DNA of 8,609 nt, from positions 1 through 8,609 of the forward strand of contig CAIYYQ010000365.1 of NCBI GenBank assembly GCA_903930505.1. The letters run 5' to 3'. The notes under the pieces were generated by a model. That model searched no databases and had not been told where the DNA came from. It worked only from the letters and a program-made list of their open reading frames with translations. Below, one piece after another: positions 6,480-8,609 of this stretch. Every line of letters begins with the position of its first letter. The first letter of the stretch is position 1. Position numbers and translations under genes: made by a program. The DNA is from Methanobacteriota archaeon (GTDB lineage: Archaea; Thermoplasmatota; E2; DHVEG-1).

Positions 6480-6557
6480 TTGTGCTGGGTGTAGGCCGTA
6501 AGCTTCTTTGCAACAGGAGAAAAACATAAATTTTTGTTTAAATTGAAGACAGAAGAA
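6480..6557 (+). repeat. Dispersed intergenic repeat, copy 2 (subtype B)
   Basis: It lies 62 bases after the exported-protein stop and ahead of the relBE promoter, the only copy not between convergent genes. It holds GTGCTGGGTGTAGGCCGTAA, then GCTTCTTTGCAACAGGAG, an AAATTTTTG tract and the end GAAGACAGAAGAA. The hairpin AGGC-CGTAA-GCTT is kept through a G-T wobble pair. It shares the CAACAGGAGAAA segment with copy 4. Confidence 0.85.
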
Positions 6558-6584
6558 ACAAAAAATATAGTGAACATAGAAAAA

Positions 6585-6592
6585 TTTATATG
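6585..6592 (+). promoter_or_regulatory. TATA box of the relBE-like operon
   Basis: TTTATATG is centred about 26 bases before the ATG at 6615, predicting transcription from the start codon itself, that is, a leaderless message. No ribosome binding site is visible before 6615, which agrees. Confidence 0.55.
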
Positions 6593-6622
6593 CTATAACA
6601 TACTATAATATACTATGGATAC
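6593..6622 (+). promoter_or_regulatory. Three 10-base-phased CTAT repeats across the relB start, candidate autoregulatory operator
   Basis: CTATAACATA (6593-6602), CTATAATATA (6603-6612) and CTATGGATAC (6613-6622) repeat at one helical turn. They lie between the TATA box and the first codons, covering the predicted transcription start. Ribbon-helix-helix antitoxins usually bind such short direct or inverted repeats with their toxin to repress their own operon, so an operator role is inferred. Confidence 0.45.
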
Positions 6623-6833
6623 TTCAATTCAAATCAGTAAAAAACTACAGAAAGAACTATTAAAAAGGAAATTTTTCGATAAAGAAACCTATGAAGAGGT
6701 TATTTGGGACATAATAGAAGACACTGCAGAATTGAGCGAACAGACAAAAAAAGAAATAGCAGAGGCACGTGCCCAAATTAAAGCTGGTAAAGTCCATACC
6801 CTGGCCAAGGTCAAGAAAGAGTTGGGGTTATGA
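6615..6833 (+). CDS. RelB-type antitoxin with ribbon-helix-helix N-terminus
   Basis: A 72-residue protein of the kind that pairs with archaeal RelE toxins. Residues 3-35 (TSIQISKKLQKELLKRKFF and the helix after it) fit a ribbon-helix-helix DNA-binding fold. The C-terminal part from about 44, with EARAQIKAGKVHTLAKVKKELG, matches the toxin-binding tail common in these antitoxins. Its stop overlaps the toxin start by four bases (ATGA at 6830-6833), the usual arrangement for translational coupling and antitoxin-first expression. The start is placed at 6615 by the TATA spacing. The antitoxin should neutralise the toxin by binding it and repress the operon. Family is judged from sequence pattern and context rather than a unique motif. 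Confidence 0.8.
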   Translation: MDTSIQISKKLQKELLKRKFFDKETYEEVIWDIIEDTAELSEQTKKEIAEARAQIKAGKVHTLAKVKKELGL

Positions 6834-7087
6834 CCTACGAAATTATTTTTTCAGATAAAGCATTAATACAACTTAAAAAACTCGAGCATAAGATCCAAGA
6901 AAGAATCATTAAATCTTTAGAACGTATTCGAATAAGACCAGAAGCCTATGTAACGAAACTTGTAGAAGATGCGGGATACAGACTACGAGTTGGTGGCTAT
7001 CGAGTAATCATGGATATCGACAAAGAAAAACTTCACATCCTTATTATAAAAATTGGTCATAGAAAGAATATTTACCAAAGACTTTAA
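6830..7087 (+). CDS. RelE/ParE-family toxin (probable ribosome-dependent mRNA interferase)
   Basis: An 85-residue toxin of the RelE/ParE superfamily. The pattern is typical: YEIIFSDKALIQLKKLEHKIQERI as strand and helical hairpin, a proline-containing RIRPEAY turn, then LVEDAGYRLRVGGYRVIMDID and the closing IGHRKNIYQRL. Arg51/Arg53, Arg58, Arg78 and Tyr82 are candidates for the RNA-binding and catalytic residues known in RelE, so an mRNA-cleaving activity is more likely than the gyrase poisoning of ParE, though the fold alone does not settle it. It overlaps the antitoxin gene by four bases and shares its promoter. The frame is intact, with no sign of decay. Repeat copy 3 begins 7 bases after its stop. 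Confidence 0.88.
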   Translation: MTYEIIFSDKALIQLKKLEHKIQERIIKSLERIRIRPEAYVTKLVEDAGYRLRVGGYRVIMDIDKEKLHILIIKIGHRKNIYQRL

Positions 7088-7093
7088 ATTGTT

Positions 7094-7170
7094 TAGGTGC
7101 TGTGTAGGCCGTAAGCCTCTTTATCACTCCTGTAGAACAGGAAATTTTAGAAATTTAGAAGACGTAAGTG
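7094..7170 (+). repeat. Dispersed intergenic repeat, copy 3 (subtype A)
   Basis: It lies between the toxin stop and the stop of the convergent 7202-7471 gene. It holds TAGGTGCT, GTGTAGGCC, GTAAGCCTCTTT, then CACTCCTGTAGAACAGGAAA, an ATTTTAGAAATTTAG tract and GAAGACGTAAGTG. Two G residues are missing from the GCTGGGTG core. It has two perfect hairpins: AGGC-CGTAA-GCCT and TCCTGT-AGA-ACAGGA (7128-7142). The second is degenerate in copy 1 and absent in copies 2 and 4. Confidence 0.85.
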
Positions 7171-7201
7171 CATAGAGAAAATATCTTATCTTGATATTTA
7201 T

Positions 7202-7471
7202 TTATAAGAATGAATGAATTTTCTTCAATGCTCGTTCGATCTCGAATTTGTATTCAGGGTTAATAAAAACCTTATCTCCATGTCGATGTGGTATTTTGAT
7301 AACGATACCTTTTCTTATCAAATCGTCAATTTCTTTTCGCATTTCACCAATAAGATGTGTTGGAGCGCCTTTGACAACATTATCTATCTGAAGTGTAGCA
7401 TTGCGCCTAAAACATCTATTTCGCCAGAGTTTAAAGAGAATATCTAGCTGTAGTTCAGTGAAATTTACCAT
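7202..7471 (-). CDS. Small winged-helix-like protein of unknown function
   Basis: An 89-residue basic protein; I cannot name the family. The N-terminus, VNFTELQLDILFKLWRNRCFRR, looks like the first helix of a winged-helix domain. The centre, HLIGEMRKEIDDLIRKGIVI, resembles a recognition helix followed by the short strand seen before a wing, and KIPHRHGDKVFINPEYKFEIERAL would form the wing and a last helix. It has seven His and Cys residues at most and no obvious metal motif. A TATA-like element (7496-7503) about 28 bases upstream predicts a leaderless message from the ATG at 7469-7471. It is divergent from the winged-helix gene at 7594 and convergent with the toxin gene, with repeat copy 3 beyond its stop. 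A DNA-binding role is inferred from predicted fold and context. Confidence 0.6.
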   Translation of the reverse strand: MVNFTELQLDILFKLWRNRCFRRNATLQIDNVVKGAPTHLIGEMRKEIDDLIRKGIVIKIPHRHGDKVFINPEYKFEIERALKKIHSFL

Positions 7472-7495
7472 TAATATTCTGTAAAAGATACGCTA

Positions 7496-7503
7496 TTCAT
7501 AAA
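7496..7503 (-). promoter_or_regulatory. TATA-like element for the 7202-7471 gene
   Basis: The minus strand reads CTTTATGA here, centred about 28 bases before the ATG at 7471, consistent with leaderless transcription. The match to the TATA consensus is moderate. Confidence 0.35.
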
Positions 7504-7541
7504 GTTATTTTGTAAATTTTTTTAACATTGATGTAAAAAAG

Positions 7542-7549
7542 TTTATATA
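7542..7549 (+). promoter_or_regulatory. TATA box of the winged-helix gene at 7594
   Basis: TTTATATA is a strong archaeal TATA match. Transcription would begin near 7572, giving a leader of about 20 bases with a weak GATGGAG site (7575-7581) before the ATG. Confidence 0.6.
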
Positions 7550-7559
7550 CTTGCAAGTA
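7548..7559. promoter_or_regulatory. Perfect 12-base palindrome abutting the TATA box, candidate operator
   Basis: TACTTGCAAGTA is fully self-complementary and overlaps the last two bases of the TATA box. A dimeric regulator bound here would block TBP/TFB or polymerase. The adjacent winged-helix protein is the natural candidate, and the divergent gene at 7471 could share the control. Binding is inferred. Confidence 0.5.
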
Positions 7560-7593
7560 CAATATAGTAATTAAGATGGAGTAGCGCATTAAC

Positions 7594-7944
7594 ATGTTTA
7601 AAGATATTTTCGGAAACAATCCTCAGACAAAGATATTAGATTTTCTAACAGATTACCCACGATTTGATTATTCCATAACTGAGATTTCTGAAAAATCAGG
7701 GGTTAGCAGACCGACAGTTTATAAACTAATAAATATTCTTTTAGAAAAGAAATTGATCGTGAAAACAAGAGATCAGGGTAATTCATCCCTGTATAAACTC
7801 AACGCGGATAACAAACTTGTGCAAATCATGCTCAAATTTGATTTTGAAATCGCTTCAAAGATAGCAGAAATAGAGGTAAAAGATACCGTAAAGAAATACA
7901 AACCGGTTTTAACAAAATCAAAACCACGACCTATAACAACATAA
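7594..7944 (+). CDS. Winged helix-turn-helix transcriptional regulator
   Basis: A 116-residue archaeal regulator of a widespread small winged-helix type. MFKDIFGNNPQTKILDFLTDY forms the first helix region. YSITEISEKSGVSRPTVYKLINILLEKKLI (about residues 29-58) is a clear helix-turn-helix, with SRPTVYKLINIL as the recognition helix. VKTRDQGNSSLYKLNADN is the beta wing. A helical segment (LVQIMLKFDFEIASKIAE) may mediate dimerisation, and the tail is basic and proline-containing (KYKPVLTKSKPRPITT). There is no ligand-binding domain. The promoter carries a perfect palindrome next to the TATA box, so autoregulation is likely. Targets are unknown; the divergent gene at 7471 is the nearest candidate, or the TA module and surface protein nearby. 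Its stop is 16 bases before repeat copy 4. Confidence 0.85.
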   Translation: MFKDIFGNNPQTKILDFLTDYPRFDYSITEISEKSGVSRPTVYKLINILLEKKLIVKTRDQGNSSLYKLNADNKLVQIMLKFDFEIASKIAEIEVKDTVKKYKPVLTKSKPRPITT

Positions 7945-7960
7945 GATTTCATTATTTTTT

Positions 7961-8040
7961 TAGGTGCTGGGTGTAGACCGTAAGCCTCTTTACAACAGGA
8001 GAAATTATGAATTTTTATAAAAATTACATGACAGAAGTAA
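7961..8040 (+). repeat. Dispersed intergenic repeat, copy 4 (subtype B)
   Basis: It fills nearly the whole convergent gap between the winged-helix gene and the beta-helix gene, ending 2 bases before the latter's stop codon. It holds TAGGTGCTGGGTGTAGACCG, then TAAGCCTCTTTACAACAGGA, a GAATTTTTATAAAAATT tract and GACAGAAGTA. The short hairpin has one A-C mismatch (AGAC against GCCT). The sequence is closest to copy 2. Confidence 0.85.
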
Positions 8041-8042
8041 CA

Positions 8043-8609
8043 TCACATTTTAACTTGTTTTTTTCGTTTCCAGAAAAATATGAGTGCTACGATACAAAGA
8101 GCAAATATTTCAATGAATAAGATAATAAGAATATCAAGATGTAATTTGTTATCGATTTGTGCTTGATATTCTCCTCGGACATTAACCGTATTGTTTGAAA
8201 AGATGTTGTCTATAAACGTATTATTTGGTGAGTTATTAGGATAAATACCATATCTGTTACCTCTGAAAGTATTGTTTAGGATAATATTGTTTGTTGAATC
8301 ATCGAGGTAAACGCCAACTCTGTTGTTTATCATAGTGTTTCCGTCAATAGTGTTGTTAGATGAATAACCTAGGTAGATGCAATCATATCTGTTGTTTGTT
8401 ATGGTATTTTTAAAGATGTAGTTATTTGATGAATATTGAATATAAATACTCGAATCTCCGTTATTTGATAGATTATTATAAGAAATAGTGTTATCTGATG
8501 AGAAACCTAACAGAATGCAGTTGTCAACATTAGAAATGTTCAGATTTTGAATAGTAAAATTAGAACAGTTTGCTAGAATCACTTGTCCTGCATTGTAGGG
8601 AACAGTAAC
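8043..8609 (-). CDS. NosD-like parallel beta-helix surface protein, C-terminal part (N-terminus outside window)
   Basis: The frame is open to the right edge, so the GTG at 8582 is not the start; 188 residues are visible. They consist of about five imperfect repeats of roughly 22-24 residues of the form SSNNTIxxNxxxNNxxGIYL, for example YSSNNYIFKNTITNN, YSSNNTIDGNTMINN, DSTNNIILNNTFRGN and NSPNNTFIDNIFSNN. This is the pattern of right-handed parallel beta-helices of the NosD/CASH group. Many N-x-S/T sequons suggest N-glycosylation outside the cell. Near the C-terminus LDILIILFIEIFALCIVALIFFW is a single membrane helix, followed by a basic KRKKQVKM stop-transfer tail, so the repeats should face outward, anchored in the cell membrane. 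Such proteins are common archaeal surface proteins of uncertain ligand, often polysaccharide-related; no copper-handling role is implied by the name. Confidence 0.85.
   Translation of the reverse strand, partial: VTVPYNAGQVILANCSNFTIQNLNISNVDNCILLGFSSDNTISYNNLSNNGDSSIYIQYSSNNYIFKNTITNNRYDCIYLGYSSNNTIDGNTMINNRVGVYLDDSTNNIILNNTFRGNRYGIYPNNSPNNTFIDNIFSNNTVNVRGEYQAQIDNKLHLDILIILFIEIFALCIVALIFFWKRKKQVKM

Noticed and set aside
6326..6529. Plus-strand frame of 67 residues
   Set aside because: It overlaps the second exported gene in another frame and runs into repeat copy 2; there is no supporting signal.
4871..8040. CRISPR array
   Set aside because: The four repeats are about 78 bases long and 615-1610 bases apart with genes between them; there are no regular spacers or cas genes.
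4871..8040. True bacterial-type integron attC sites
   Set aside because: Layout is suggestive, but I see no GTTRRRY/RYYYAAC core pairs, no long imperfect palindrome and no integrase, so only the cassette-like layout is reported.
1..8609. tRNA or rRNA genes
   Set aside because: No cloverleaf with GGTTCRANYCC-type arm or rRNA-like conserved segment was seen in the intergenic stretches on either strand.

Overview
The window looks archaeal. Several genes have AT-rich TATA-box promoters about 25-30 bases before their starts, including apparently leaderless ones. Others have GGTG-type ribosome binding sites. The proteins include an archaeal-style class III ribonucleotide reductase, a membrane-anchored ArsR-type regulator, small winged-helix proteins and a NosD-like beta-helix surface protein rich in Asn glycosylation sequons. 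An anaerobic, possibly Thermoplasmatota- or methanogen-like euryarchaeon fits, but the lineage is inference.

Left half (1-4863): housekeeping genes. A 3' fragment of nrdR, then nrdD and nrdG, form a tight plus-strand operon for oxygen-independent deoxynucleotide synthesis. nrdG converges on a minus-strand AlkD-like DNA alkylation repair gene with an 11-base gap. That gene is divergent from trxR (thioredoxin reductase). The NrdD active-site loop carries a Cys-Cys pair, and TrxR is a NADPH-type enzyme with an intact CATC, so a thiol relay from NADPH to the reductase is plausible but unproven.

Right half (4864-8609): visibly more AT-rich and accessory in character. It holds a frameshifted ArsR-type membrane regulator, two small exported orphan proteins (the second with an in-frame TGA in its signal peptide), a RelBE-type toxin-antitoxin pair, a divergent pair of small DNA-binding proteins, and the C-terminal part of a beta-helix protein that runs off the right edge.

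The most striking feature is a family of four ~77-80 base intergenic repeats (4871, 6480, 7094, 7961). All lie on the plus strand and each starts 6-62 bases after a plus-strand stop codon. Three of the four sit between convergent genes. Each shows a short hairpin or its remnant (AGGC-CGTAA-GCCT in the best copy), and the copies fall into two subtypes that alternate along the DNA. They divide the region into modules of one to three genes. They could be REP-like 3'-end elements, a small RNA or terminator family, a MITE, or boundaries of exchangeable cassettes. The window alone cannot decide between these.
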